Position numbers and translations under genes: made by a program. A stretch of DNA of 64,000 nt from Vibrio quintilis (GTDB lineage: Bacteria; Pseudomonadota; Gammaproteobacteria; Enterobacterales; Vibrionaceae), in assembly GCF_024529975.1 (NCBI RefSeq), contig NZ_AP024897.1, forward strand, positions 1,364,001-1,428,000, in the 5' to 3' direction. Below are positions 9,487-17,444 of this stretch, in pieces; position 1 is the stretch's first letter, and the number at the start of each line of letters is the position of its first letter. The notes under the pieces were generated by a model, which searched no databases, was not told the DNA's origin, and saw nothing but the letters and a program-made list of their open reading frames with translations.

Positions 9487-9885
9487 GAAAATGAATCCTG
9501 GTGCAAAGATGAAGTGATGTCATTTTTACATCATCGTCAGTGACGGAACAAACAGAGAGTCTTATTTCATTGATTTGAGTCAGTTTCTGCAGGCGTTCTG
9601 TGTCACTGGTGTAATATCGCACACCGGTTTCCTGCCTGGGTGGCATATCTGATGTGTTTGTTTTTTAATCAAAACAAAAATAAAAAGCGAAATAACTATA
9701 TATTGTTCCCACAAAGTGTATAGTATCAGCGGCTAAAATAGCGGGCTATTAATGAAATATTTAGTTCAAGATCTTCTCAGTTTTTTTTCGATTAAATTCG
9801 ACATATTTATTCTGCGATACCTTTTTCTTTATTCCTGATTTAGTAGCTTCTGTTTTTAACTTGTTCATGTATCGAGATATATAGT
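9487..9885. other. norR-csp intergenic region
   Basis: No protein gene is supported. It holds the palindrome at 9515-9533 and, from about 9700, AT-rich sequence leading to the cold-shock gene that is likely its long 5' untranslated leader. Confidence 0.55.
9515..9533. promoter_or_regulatory. Palindrome, candidate NorR site
   Basis: TGATGT-CATTTTT-ACATCA is a perfect 6-bp inverted repeat with a 7-bp spacer and contains the GT-N7-AC core described for NorR. It lies about 30 bp upstream of the norR start. One isolated site is weaker than the usual three-site NorR enhancer. Confidence 0.45.
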
Positions 9886-10098
9886 ATGTCAAATAAAATT
9901 ACTGGTTCAGTAAAATGGTTCAACGAATCCAAAGGATTTGGTTTTATCAGCCCGGATGATGGTAGTGCCGATGTGTTTGTTCACTTCAGAGCTATTGAAA
10001 GTGATGGTTTCAAAACATTGGCTGAAGGCCAGAAAGTTGCGTTTAACGTAGAGCAGGGCGCCAAAGGCCCTCAAGCTGCGAACGTTACTGTCGTGTAA
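9886..10098 (+). CDS. Cold shock protein, CspA family
   Basis: A 70-residue single OB-fold nucleic-acid-binding protein, the usual size of the family. Both RNA-binding motifs are visible: KGFGFI (RNP1) and VFVHF (RNP2). It is thought to melt RNA secondary structure. The preceding AT-rich region of about 180 bp fits the long leader typical of csp genes, which is often thermoregulated. Whether this paralogue is cold-induced cannot be told. A weak hairpin (about 10109-10148) follows the stop codon. Confidence 0.95.
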   Translation: MSNKITGSVKWFNESKGFGFISPDDGSADVFVHFRAIESDGFKTLAEGQKVAFNVEQGAKGPQAANVTVV

Positions 10099-10108
10099 CG
10101 ATGTTCAA

Positions 10109-10148
10109 AGAGATCCCGTTCATTACCTGTTGATGGCGGGGTCTTTCT
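10109..10148 (+). terminator. Probable terminator after csp gene
   Basis: AAAGAGATCCCG and CGGGGTCTTT can pair across an intervening loop. It lies just after the cold-shock stop codon. The T tract is short, so this is a moderate call. Confidence 0.45.
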
Positions 10149-10259
10149 GCACCAGTGTCTGGTGAGTAGCCATTGAATCGAAAATTAACAGAAATCAATA
10201 TTGAAATTGCATCTGCGTGAGCAGAAAAGCGATGAGATTTTTGTGTCAAAGGAGGCGTT

Positions 10260-10460
10260 ATGCGTAAACCAGTAAGAAAAACCAGTAAAAAAATGCGAAA
10301 AAGTGATTTCGAAGAAAGATTCGCACAAATGGTCGGGGAATATAATAAAGAGAAAGAAGTGCTTGATGCCATGCCGGAAGGTACCTCCGAGTATGCCAAA
10401 CAGAAAAAAAAGTGTGACATTCTTTTCGCTAATGCTGAACGTTTTATCAATGCGCGTTAA
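10260..10460 (+). CDS. Small basic protein of unknown function
   Basis: A 66-residue, lysine/arginine-rich cytoplasmic protein (MRKPVRKTSKKMRKSDFEER...). A strong AAAGGAGG ribosome site lies 4 bases before the ATG, which argues that it is a real gene. No domain is recognised. The basic N-terminus and helical remainder would suit nucleic-acid or ribosome association, but that is only a guess. It lies 161 bp after the cold-shock gene on the same strand. Confidence 0.65.
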   Translation: MRKPVRKTSKKMRKSDFEERFAQMVGEYNKEKEVLDAMPEGTSEYAKQKKKCDILFANAERFINAR

Positions 10461-10583
10461 TCGCGATTAATTGTATTTTGTCTGTGGCTTGTCCGCCCGG
10501 ATTCCATTTTCCTTTTCCATTCGCGTTTCCAATCCTGCGCCCGGCCGTACCGGCTGAATCCAAAGTTTTCAAATAATAAGAAT

Positions 10584-10611
10584 GCCAGTGGCATTTTGCA
10601 ATGCCACTGGC
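10584..10611. terminator. Hairpin between convergent genes
   Basis: A perfect 12-bp inverted repeat (GCCAGTGGCATT, 4-nt loop, AATGCCACTGGC) lies between a plus-strand and a minus-strand gene end. It probably serves as a bidirectional terminator, though no long T run follows on either side. Confidence 0.55.
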
Positions 10612-10668
10612 TGATATGATATCTGTTTTGTCCGGATTATCCCCACGCAACCTGCATCCTCAGGTTGC

Positions 10669-11553
10669 TTAGGTATCAATCATCGATAACGCAAAAGTCA
10701 GCAACACCGGCAAAGTAAACACCGTAAAAAAGTTACTGAACAACACCATGGATGCGACTTTCTCCGGCTCAATATTGAAGCGCTCGGCAAACAGATAATT
10801 CATCACCGCTGGCGGCAGCATGGTAAACAACACCATCATTTGCAGCTGCATGGCTGGCAGCGGGATGAACAGATCAATCACCATAAAGCAGATGGCGCCG
10901 GTCAGCAGGGAAAGCAGGGTGCATAACACGCCGGTTTTCAGGCCATCAAAACGGATATGACACATCTGTGCGCCCAGCGACAGCAACATTACCGGCACCG
11001 CGGGCTGGCCCAGCAGTGAAGTTGCGTCCAGCAACGGTTTCCAGACCGGGATATGGCACAAATTCATGGTCAGCGCCAAAACACTGGCTAAAAACACCGG
11101 CATCCGCAGCATGACTTTCAGCGGATTACCCTTGCTGAGCATTGCCAGACCGACACTGACCTGAGCGCAGGATGAAAATACGAAAAGCAGCACGGCCGGA
11201 GCCAGTGCCGTCTGGCCGAATGTATAAGTAAACAGAGGAATGGCCAGATTACCACTGTTACGGAACATGGTTGATGGTGCCCAGGTTTGATAGTTGAGTT
11301 TGAACAGATAGCAAACCGGAATCATCAGCAGGCCGGGAAGCAGCACGGCCACGGCAGAGGCGCCAAGCAACGGAAGCTGAGCGGTGCCCAGTGGCATGGT
11401 GGCGAGAGAAGAAAATACCAGTGCCGGGGCAAAAACATCCATATTCAGGCGGTTTACCGGGCGAAAGTCCGTTTTAATCCACCGGCCCACGATAAAGCCC
11501 ACCAGCGCAATGGCAAACATAGGGAAAAGAATCCCGACAACTTGTTCTAACAT
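10669..11553 (-). CDS. AEC-family transporter (auxin efflux carrier type permease)
   Basis: A 294-residue inner-membrane protein with about ten hydrophobic helices, including the paired N- and C-terminal halves typical of the AEC/BART superfamily (MLEQVVGILFPMFAIALVGFIVGRW start; NSGNLAIPLF in the middle; PPAVMNYLFAERF near the end). Bacterial members export or import small organic anions such as malate or malonate. The substrate here is unknown. An AAAGG site precedes the ATG. It is 41 bp downstream of the DUF523 gene on the same strand, so it may be the last gene of that transcript. Confidence 0.88.
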   Translation of the reverse strand: MLEQVVGILFPMFAIALVGFIVGRWIKTDFRPVNRLNMDVFAPALVFSSLATMPLGTAQLPLLGASAVAVLLPGLLMIPVCYLFKLNYQTWAPSTMFRNSGNLAIPLFTYTFGQTALAPAVLLFVFSSCAQVSVGLAMLSKGNPLKVMLRMPVFLASVLALTMNLCHIPVWKPLLDATSLLGQPAVPVMLLSLGAQMCHIRFDGLKTGVLCTLLSLLTGAICFMVIDLFIPLPAMQLQMMVLFTMLPPAVMNYLFAERFNIEPEKVASMVLFSNFFTVFTLPVLLTFALSMIDT

Positions 11554-11594
11554 ATTCGACCTTTCTTTTTTGTGCCGCTGTCCGGGCAGAATTT

Positions 11595-12071
11595 TCAGCG
11601 TGACTGAAGGGGGTCAGACGCTGCTAGTACTGCGGCTAATTCATCGATCTGGTTCTCGCTGAAAACCCGGATGCCGTGTGCCCGCAATACAGCGGTCGTC
11701 TGGCCTTGTCCGGGCATTTTTATTCCTGCAAATCTGCCGTTATAGATGAATTGGCTGCCGCAGGACGGGCTGTTTTCTTTTAATAACGCCAGTTGGATCT
11801 GATGTTGCTGACAGAGCGCCAGTGCTCTGGCTGCACCGGCCTGAAAAGCGGCGGTGACGTTTGCACCTGTGCTGTCTTTGATTTGTCCGTCTGGCTGAAT
11901 CTCCGCCGGAGGCCGGGGAGTGGGTAAGCCACCGCTGACCTCGGGACAGAAGACAATCAGGCGGTCTTGTGCCTTCCACTGTTGTAAAACCCGGTGAGTG
12001 AGCCGGTTATGTTGCCCATCATAACGCACGGCTTCGCCGTACAAACAGGCGCTGATGAGTATCTTTTCCAC
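11595..12071 (-). CDS. DUF523 family protein
   Basis: A 158-residue cytoplasmic protein with the conserved DUF523 pattern: ISACLYGEAVRYDG at the N-terminus, FCPEVSGGLPTPRPPAEI, and KENSPSCGSQFIYNG. The cysteines in ISAC, FCPE and PSCG suggest metal or nucleophile roles, but the biochemical function is not known to me. The start is a GTG that directly abuts the TAA of the upstream lipoprotein gene (TAAGTG), so translation is probably coupled. Confidence 0.85.
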   Translation of the reverse strand: MEKILISACLYGEAVRYDGQHNRLTHRVLQQWKAQDRLIVFCPEVSGGLPTPRPPAEIQPDGQIKDSTGANVTAAFQAGAARALALCQQHQIQLALLKENSPSCGSQFIYNGRFAGIKMPGQGQTTAVLRAHGIRVFSENQIDELAAVLAASDPLQSR

Positions 12072-12848
12072 TTAAGGTTGCTCCGGCTGTAAATCCTGTC
12101 TGGAATATCCCCGTTTCACGTTGGCATAATAAACCGTTTGCGTCGGTACTTCATGGGTGTGATATCTGTTTTTATACCGGGAGAGAAAAGCGCGGTAAAC
12201 CCCATATTTAAAATACACCCGCTGCGCATCCATTGTCTGTCCTTTGTAATCGACCTTTTGTTTGCCATTCACCCAGACCTGAAACAACCCGTTGCTGTCT
12301 TTGGCCCATTTCACGTGCACTTCAATCCGGTGCCATTTACCCCGCAAATTTGCTTCGGTAATCAGCGGATAATACCGGCGGCTTTTGCCAAACACATGAT
12401 CATCGAGAAAATACCCGTCTTTGCTGTGATGAAACATCCAGACCGGATGCGAATGTTGCTGATGAAACTGGCCCAGTGCTGTTTTGGTCGGGTAGATATT
12501 CGGATAATCCGCCGGCACATACAGTGACCAGCCGTACCAGTACTCATCACCGGGGTAATTGTCTTTTCCTGCTTCGGATAGCTCGCTGCGTTCCCGGTCG
12601 TTTGCGCAGTCGCTCCAGTGGGTGGCTTCACCACAGTCTCCGGGGCGGACCTCAAATTTTTCCACCTGCTGAACCGGGGCATGACCGGTTGGATCAGCGA
12701 TGACCTGATAGCCGTAGGACGTGGTATTGAGTGATCGTTTAAACCGGCCGAAGCTGCCGTTATCTACGCCGGAGCAGCTGCTGACAAGCAGCGACAACAG
12801 TAAGGTTACAACAGAAAACAGCAGGCGCTTCTCTGTATTCAGAAACAT
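12072..12848 (-). CDS. Heparin-lyase-I-like polysaccharide lyase lipoprotein
   Basis: A 258-residue exported protein. A lipoprotein signal ends at LLVSSC (Cys25). The rest fits the jelly-roll family of heparin lyase I-like polysaccharide lyases: ERSELSEAG, YWYGWSLYVPADYP, LGQFHQQ, WHRIEVHVKWAKDSNG, VWVNGKQ and YFKYGVYR. It probably cleaves or binds an anionic polysaccharide at the cell surface or in the periplasm. The exact substrate is not inferable. It is back to back with the DUF523 gene, an unusual partnership that may only reflect transcription. Confidence 0.8.
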   Translation of the reverse strand: MFLNTEKRLLFSVVTLLLSLLVSSCSGVDNGSFGRFKRSLNTTSYGYQVIADPTGHAPVQQVEKFEVRPGDCGEATHWSDCANDRERSELSEAGKDNYPGDEYWYGWSLYVPADYPNIYPTKTALGQFHQQHSHPVWMFHHSKDGYFLDDHVFGKSRRYYPLITEANLRGKWHRIEVHVKWAKDSNGLFQVWVNGKQKVDYKGQTMDAQRVYFKYGVYRAFLSRYKNRYHTHEVPTQTVYYANVKRGYSRQDLQPEQP

Positions 12849-13239
12849 GTTTTTTAATCTTTTGCAGGTAAAACAGGATTATATCCCTTTATTGATCCAA
12901 TGATCTGTTACAGAACATGACAATTTGAATAAAGTCGCTGCGCAGGTGTATGGAATGTTTAGCCGGGACAGGCGCCTCAGGTTGCGGGGACAGACGCCTC
13001 AGGTTGCGGGGACAGGCGTCTCAGGTTGTCAGGTTGCGGGGACAGACGCCTCAGGTTCTGCGGGGACAGACGCCTCAGGTTCTGGGAACAGATCCCTCAG
13101 GTTAACGGGGACAGACGCCCGATTCCGGGGACAGACACCCGATTCACCGGCGGGCTCTCCGGTCAACCCCGGTTGACTTTTTGTTTTACTTTGTGTTTTT
13201 TACAATTCGTTCAATTAAAAATCATATTCAGGAGTATCT
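12849..13239. other. Intergenic region occupied by repeat array
   Basis: It contains the tandem GGGGACAG array (12963-13145). Two plus-strand reading frames of about 80 codons overlap the array and encode repetitive Gly/Arg/Thr peptides; they are repeat artefacts. AT-rich sequence (13170-13235) leads into the GNAT gene. Confidence 0.65.
12963..13145. repeat. Tandem array of about eight GGGGACAGACGCCTCAGGTT units
   Basis: Eight head-to-tail copies of a roughly 20-24-bp unit are visible. The first six carry ...CTCAGGTT, and the last two switch to ACGCCCGATTC / ACACCCGATTC endings. The invariant core is GGGGACAG[AG]C. The same core recurs singly in other intergenic regions around the RAYT gene. 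Confidence 0.85.
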
Positions 13240-13716
13240 ATGGAAATCCGACAGGCAACCCGGGATGATATTGACGGTTTGATCAGTCTGCTTAACCAGA
13301 TTGGTCGGTTGCATCATCAACACGAACCGCTGGTGTTCACACCTCCTTCCGATGATCATCAGGCGTTCTGGCTGAAAGCACTGGAAGATGAAACCCGGTT
13401 GTTCAGCGTTGCCGTGATTGAGCAGCAAACCGGGGAAAAGATAGCCGGGTTGATTACTGCGAGAATAGATATCAATGAAACCATTCCTTTTGTCACCAGT
13501 ATGCCCGTTTGCCGGATTGGGACAGTTGTTGTGGATGAACACTGCCGTCGGTCGGGAGTTGGCCGGGCGCTGCTCAAACACTGTGAGCAGTGGGCACAGG
13601 CGCATGATGCGTTTCAGACCCGTCTTGAAGTGATGAGCTTCAATGAGGCAGCCAAATCTTTTTATGAGCAGCTGGGCTATCAGCAACAGTCTGAAATCCG
13701 GGCCAAAATGCTCTGA
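13240..13716 (+). CDS. GNAT family N-acetyltransferase
   Basis: A 158-residue acetyl-CoA-dependent transferase. It starts with the typical MEIRQATRDDIDGLISLL and has strand beta4 plus the acetyl-CoA loop in IGTVVVDEHCRRSGVGRALLKH (the Q/RxxGxG/A motif reads RRSGVG). It ends with LEVMSFNEAAKSFYEQLGYQ. The substrate is unknown. A GGAG site lies about 7 bases before the ATG. It is separated from the following operon by about 200 bp and a palindrome, so it is probably independent of it. Confidence 0.9.
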   Translation: MEIRQATRDDIDGLISLLNQIGRLHHQHEPLVFTPPSDDHQAFWLKALEDETRLFSVAVIEQQTGEKIAGLITARIDINETIPFVTSMPVCRIGTVVVDEHCRRSGVGRALLKHCEQWAQAHDAFQTRLEVMSFNEAAKSFYEQLGYQQQSEIRAKML

Positions 13717-13785
13717 ACCGGTATGCCGGGGTTGCTTGGGTATATGTCTGTCTTATTGAGTAACTTCTTGTTTTTTCCCCGTTTC

Positions 13786-13803
13786 CGGGGGAAAATTCCC
13801 CCG
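13786..13803. promoter_or_regulatory. Palindrome upstream of the STM4015-type operon
   Basis: CGGGGGAA-AA-TTCCCCCG is a perfect 8-bp inverted repeat with a 2-bp spacer, located 118 bp upstream of the first gene of the operon. It has no T run after it, so it looks more like an operator than a terminator. No known regulator is assigned. Confidence 0.4.
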
Positions 13804-13920
13804 CGTCATTTGGCTGTGGGTGAATGTTTTTTGTTTCCTGCAGACATCGTCATAACGGACAGAATGCCGGTTTCAGCCTGAGCTGACCGGGTAAGAATAA
13901 TTGTAATCAGGACACAGATA

Positions 13921-14847
13921 ATGGCTATCTACGAAAATATCGAAACATTCTGGAATTTGCCGGTTGAGGCTTATAATCCGGAAAAAGGCATCCAGAATGA
14001 GTCAGCAGCGATTCGGTTGGGTGTGGACTATGAGGCCGCGGATAGCGGGGCAAAATTGATCACATTGCTGAAGCAGCTGACCGCTGATCCGAAAGCGGGT
14101 GCGATCAAAGCACTGGTGCTGGGTGAGTGGGAAGAATCTTATGAGACCGGTGCGTCAGAGTTCATCGATTTTCTGGTTGAGCAGGCGTCGACATTCCACA
14201 GCCTGAAAGCTGTATTTATCGGTGAGATGACCGTCTCTGAAAATGAAATTTCCTGGATTGTTCAGGGCGATTATCAGGCATTCTGGGATGCTTATCCGCA
14301 GCTTGAAATGTTGACGATTCGTGGTGGTAATGAGCTCAGACTGGGTAAAACCATTTCTCACCACAACCTCAAACAACTGGTGATTGAGAGTGGCGGGCTT
14401 GGCCGTGATGTTTTGCGACAGATTGCCAATGCTTCATTACCTGCGCTGGAACATCTGGAGCTGTGGCTGGGCGATGAAAACTATGGCTGGGATGGCACGT
14501 CAGAAGATATTCACTCATTACTGTCAGCGACACGTTTTCCAAAACTGAAACATCTGGCGCTGAAAAACAGTGAAATACAGGATGAAGTGGCGCAGTTGCT
14601 GGTGCAAAGTGAGATTCTGCCTCAGCTGGAAAGCATTGATATGTCGATGGGTGTGATGAGTGACACCGGCGCGCAGGCTTTGTTGCTGTATAAAGACCGG
14701 CTTATCGGAAAATCCTTCGATCTGTCTCAAAACTACCTGTCTGATGAGATGGTGAATCAGCTGAAAGCTGCTGGCCTGAATGTGAAGGCGGACGATCAGG
14801 ATGAGAGCGATGATGAAGATGATCGCTACGTGTCTGTTTCTGAATAA
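13921..14847 (+). CDS. STM4015 family leucine-rich-repeat protein
   Basis: A 308-residue cytoplasmic protein, first of a six-gene operon. The N-terminal 130 residues resemble an alpha/beta segment (IKALVLGEWEESYE). Leucine-rich repeats follow, for example LPALEHLELWLG, FPKLKHLALKNSEI, LPQLESIDMSMGV and LIGKSFDLSQNYL. The last 20 residues are strongly acidic (DDQDESDDEDD, then YVSVSE). I recognise this as the LRR member of the uncharacterised STM4011-STM4015 set. Its stop overlaps the next start (TAATG). Its role is unknown; it could be a scaffold, recognition subunit or substrate of the adjoining enzymes. Confidence 0.85.
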   Translation: MAIYENIETFWNLPVEAYNPEKGIQNESAAIRLGVDYEAADSGAKLITLLKQLTADPKAGAIKALVLGEWEESYETGASEFIDFLVEQASTFHSLKAVFIGEMTVSENEISWIVQGDYQAFWDAYPQLEMLTIRGGNELRLGKTISHHNLKQLVIESGGLGRDVLRQIANASLPALEHLELWLGDENYGWDGTSEDIHSLLSATRFPKLKHLALKNSEIQDEVAQLLVQSEILPQLESIDMSMGVMSDTGAQALLLYKDRLIGKSFDLSQNYLSDEMVNQLKAAGLNVKADDQDESDDEDDRYVSVSE

Positions 14848-16022
14848 TGGCTGTCACCTGTTCCCGGCTGTGGATTTATATTGGTCATCCTGAAAACCGG
14901 CGCAAACAGTTTTTTACTCAGTCGCTGCCGGACGGCGAAACGCTGGTGGTGCTGAGTTATCAGGCACTGCTGGCGGCTCCTTGCCTCAACAGTTACCTGC
15001 TGCACCAGCTTCATGGCTATGAGGCCGGGCAGTGGCTGGTAAAAATTGATTCTCCCGGCGAGAATTTTGCGGTTGAAAAAGCATTGTTAAGCAGGGCGCA
15101 GCCCGGTCAGTATGACGACCTGACTTTTGACAAAGGTTGTTTCCGCCATCTTAAGTTCTGGTTTGTTGCCTTTCGCCATCTGTTACTGGATCTGGCAAAC
15201 ACCCTGCAAAGCCTTGCATCATCCAGCCAGACCCGACTCACTTTCCTCAATACCCCGGAAGCGATTATCACCATGACAGACAAACTGTCCTGTCAGCGAC
15301 GATTGATCGATCAGCAGGTGCCTGTTCCGCCGCTGTTGCCTGAGATGCAAAACTTTGAACAACTGACGGACTATATGCTGACTCACCGTTGCCGGCAGGT
15401 GTTTGTGAAAACCCGTTACGGTTCTTCAGCATCCGGTGTGATGGCACTGCGGGTGCATCCGGATGGCCGCCGGATGATTGCCAGAACCAGCCTTGAGCTG
15501 GGGACTCACGGCCGGTTTTATAATTCTCTGAAAATCAGAACTTATCAGGACAGGCAGGCCATTGCGGCATGTTTTGATGCGATATACAGCCAGCAGGGCT
15601 ATTGTGAGCACTGGCTGCCAAAACCTCAGCTGGCAGGACTGGGGTTTGATTTACGGATTCTGGTGATTGATGGCCGGGCGGCACATCATGTGACCCGCTG
15701 CAGCCGCTCGCCGATGACCAACCTGCATCTGGGGAATCAACGGGGAGACATTCTGCAACATCCGCAGGGAGAAATGTGGCTGATGCAGGCCCGGCAGGTG
15801 GCGGAACAGGCCGCAGCTGCCATACCCGGCGGGCGGTGTATCGGCGCGGATGTGATATGCGGGAAAAGTGGTTTACCTGCAAATTCTGCATCCGGCAGCG
15901 ATTCCTCTGAAATTCAGGCCCGCGTGCTTGAGCTCAATGCTTTTGGTGACCTGTTGCCCGGGATTGAATTTGATGGAATGGACAGCTGTCAGGCGCAGAT
16001 AAAGGCGTTGTTATGCGGTTAA
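14847..16022 (+). CDS. STM4014 family ATP-grasp protein
   Basis: A 391-residue protein. From about residue 140 it has an ATP-grasp-like fold: VFVKTRYGSSASGVMAL carries the nucleotide-binding lysine and small-residue loop, and a late ARVLELNAFGDLLPG carries the Glu/Asn magnesium ligands. ATP-grasp enzymes join a carboxylate to an amine or thiol through an acyl-phosphate, so an amide or peptide ligation step is inferred. The N-terminal third is family-specific. Its start overlaps the stop of the LRR gene and its stop overlaps the HAD gene start by 10 bp, indicating translational coupling. The natural substrate is unknown. Confidence 0.83.
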   Translation: MAVTCSRLWIYIGHPENRRKQFFTQSLPDGETLVVLSYQALLAAPCLNSYLLHQLHGYEAGQWLVKIDSPGENFAVEKALLSRAQPGQYDDLTFDKGCFRHLKFWFVAFRHLLLDLANTLQSLASSSQTRLTFLNTPEAIITMTDKLSCQRRLIDQQVPVPPLLPEMQNFEQLTDYMLTHRCRQVFVKTRYGSSASGVMALRVHPDGRRMIARTSLELGTHGRFYNSLKIRTYQDRQAIAACFDAIYSQQGYCEHWLPKPQLAGLGFDLRILVIDGRAAHHVTRCSRSPMTNLHLGNQRGDILQHPQGEMWLMQARQVAEQAAAAIPGGRCIGADVICGKSGLPANSASGSDSSEIQARVLELNAFGDLLPGIEFDGMDSCQAQIKALLCG

Positions 16023-16639
16023 TTTTTGATTTGGATAATACTCTGATAGATCGCGATGCTGCTTTTATCGCGTGTATTAAATCGTTGTTTTCTCAATATC
16101 GCGACACATTATCTGCAGATGAGCTGGCTGAAATATGTATGATGGACGGCTCAGGAAGAATTCCCAGAGTCGCGTTTTGCCAGGCATTGCAAAAACGTTT
16201 TGTTTTTCTTCCCCGTTGTTATGAAGATCTGTGGGCGCATTTTCGCTGTCTGCCCCGGTGGATTACACCTGATCTTCAGGTGAACCAGATGCTCGGCAGG
16301 CTTAGCCGGCAACATACGCTGGTGCTTCTGAGTAACGGCAGCAGTGAGATGCAACGGGAAAAGCTGGAACGGGCGGGTTTGAAAGACTGTTTTTCAATGA
16401 TCCTGATCTCTGGTGAAGAAGGGATTCATAAACCTGAACAGGCGATTTTTTTACGTGCCATTGCAGAGCACGATGTCAGTGATTGTATGATGATTGGCGA
16501 TGATCCGGTGCGGGATATCGCACCAGCCCGCGCGCTGGGATTACGTACCGCCTGGGTTTCACAGGAACCCGGCGACATTCACTGCGACTATAAAATACAA
16601 ACAATCAACCAGTTGGAAGAGATCCTCAAACATGCATGA
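16013..16639 (+). CDS. HAD superfamily hydrolase
   Basis: A 208-residue phosphatase-like protein with all HAD motifs: IFDLDNTLIDRD (nucleophile and acid Asp), LLSNGSS (motif II), the lysine in GIHKPEQAIF, and MMIGDDPVRDIAPA (motif IV). It most resembles small-molecule phosphatases of the HAD-IA type. It overlaps the ATP-grasp gene by 10 bp and the next gene by 8 bp, so it belongs to the operon, probably removing a phosphate from an intermediate. That pathway role is inference only. Confidence 0.9.
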   Translation: MRLIFDLDNTLIDRDAAFIACIKSLFSQYRDTLSADELAEICMMDGSGRIPRVAFCQALQKRFVFLPRCYEDLWAHFRCLPRWITPDLQVNQMLGRLSRQHTLVLLSNGSSEMQREKLERAGLKDCFSMILISGEEGIHKPEQAIFLRAIAEHDVSDCMMIGDDPVRDIAPARALGLRTAWVSQEPGDIHCDYKIQTINQLEEILKHA

Positions 16640-17444
16640 TATGAATCATATCGTCGGCAGTCATGATATTGTGCTGCTGACACTCGATACCCTCCGGTAT
16701 GACGTGGCACAGAATGAACTTGAGCAGGGGCGGTTGCCCGTGTTATCCCGCTATATTTCCCGCTGGGAGCCAAGACACAGCCCCGGTAGTTTTACCTATG
16801 CTGCTCATCAGGCATTTTTTGCCGGATTTCTGCCGACACCTGTTGATGACCCGCTGGCACCAAGACTGATGGCGGTTGATTTTCAGGGCAGCCGCTCTGT
16901 CGGGGCAAAGACGAAAGTGTTTGAAGCGGCAAATATTGTGGAAGGACTGACGAATGAAGGCTATCACACGATTTGTATTGGCGGCGTGGGTTTTTTCAAT
17001 TTGCAGACTCCGCTCGGGCGTGTGTTGCCCGGGATGTTTCATGAAAGTCACTGGCGCGAAGAAACCGGTGTGACCTCACCGGGCTCAACCTGCCATCAGG
17101 TGGACAAAGCACTTGAAGTGTTGAGACACAGACGAGGCGATAAGCGGATCTTTTTGTTCATGAATATTTCTGCGATTCATCAGCCGAACTATTTTTATCA
17201 TGGCGAAAAGGTCCTGCGGGGGATTACGGAGGATGATCTTGATTCTCATGCGGCCGCGTTAAGGTATGCGGACAGCCAGCTCGGCAGGTTATTTGATTTT
17301 TTCAGCTTCCGCCGCAGAACCATGTTTATTATCTGTTCTGATCATGGCACCTGCTACGGGGAAGATGGTTATCATGGGCACCGGCTGGCCAGTGAAGTGG
17401 TGTGGAAAGTTCCTTATGCTGATTTCGTGATGGAGGCTGGTTAA
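16632..17444 (+). CDS. STM4013 family alkaline-phosphatase/sulfatase-fold hydrolase
   Basis: A 270-residue member of the alkaline phosphatase superfamily. The N-terminal motif LLTLDTLRYDVA holds a metal-binding Asp (Asp19) and the expected Thr nucleophile region. The C-terminal IICSDHGTCYGEDGYHGHR supplies further metal ligands. No Cys-x-Pro-x-Arg formylglycine motif is seen, so it is not a classical sulfatase; phosphodiester or phosphoryl-transfer chemistry is more likely. It has no signal peptide, so it is cytoplasmic. The start MHDMNH at 16632 overlaps the HAD stop. Its stop overlaps the next ATG (TAATG). Confidence 0.85.
   Translation: MHDMNHIVGSHDIVLLTLDTLRYDVAQNELEQGRLPVLSRYISRWEPRHSPGSFTYAAHQAFFAGFLPTPVDDPLAPRLMAVDFQGSRSVGAKTKVFEAANIVEGLTNEGYHTICIGGVGFFNLQTPLGRVLPGMFHESHWREETGVTSPGSTCHQVDKALEVLRHRRGDKRIFLFMNISAIHQPNYFYHGEKVLRGITEDDLDSHAAALRYADSQLGRLFDFFSFRRRTMFIICSDHGTCYGEDGYHGHRLASEVVWKVPYADFVMEAG

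Noticed and set aside
10085..10450. 121-codon reverse-strand frame
   Set aside because: It is opposite the small basic protein, whose ribosome site is far better.
12925..13268. Two plus-strand frames of about 80 codons
   Set aside because: They are translations of the tandem repeat array; no conserved protein pattern.
13768..13803. Rho-independent terminator
   Set aside because: The palindrome is real, but the T run precedes it instead of following it.
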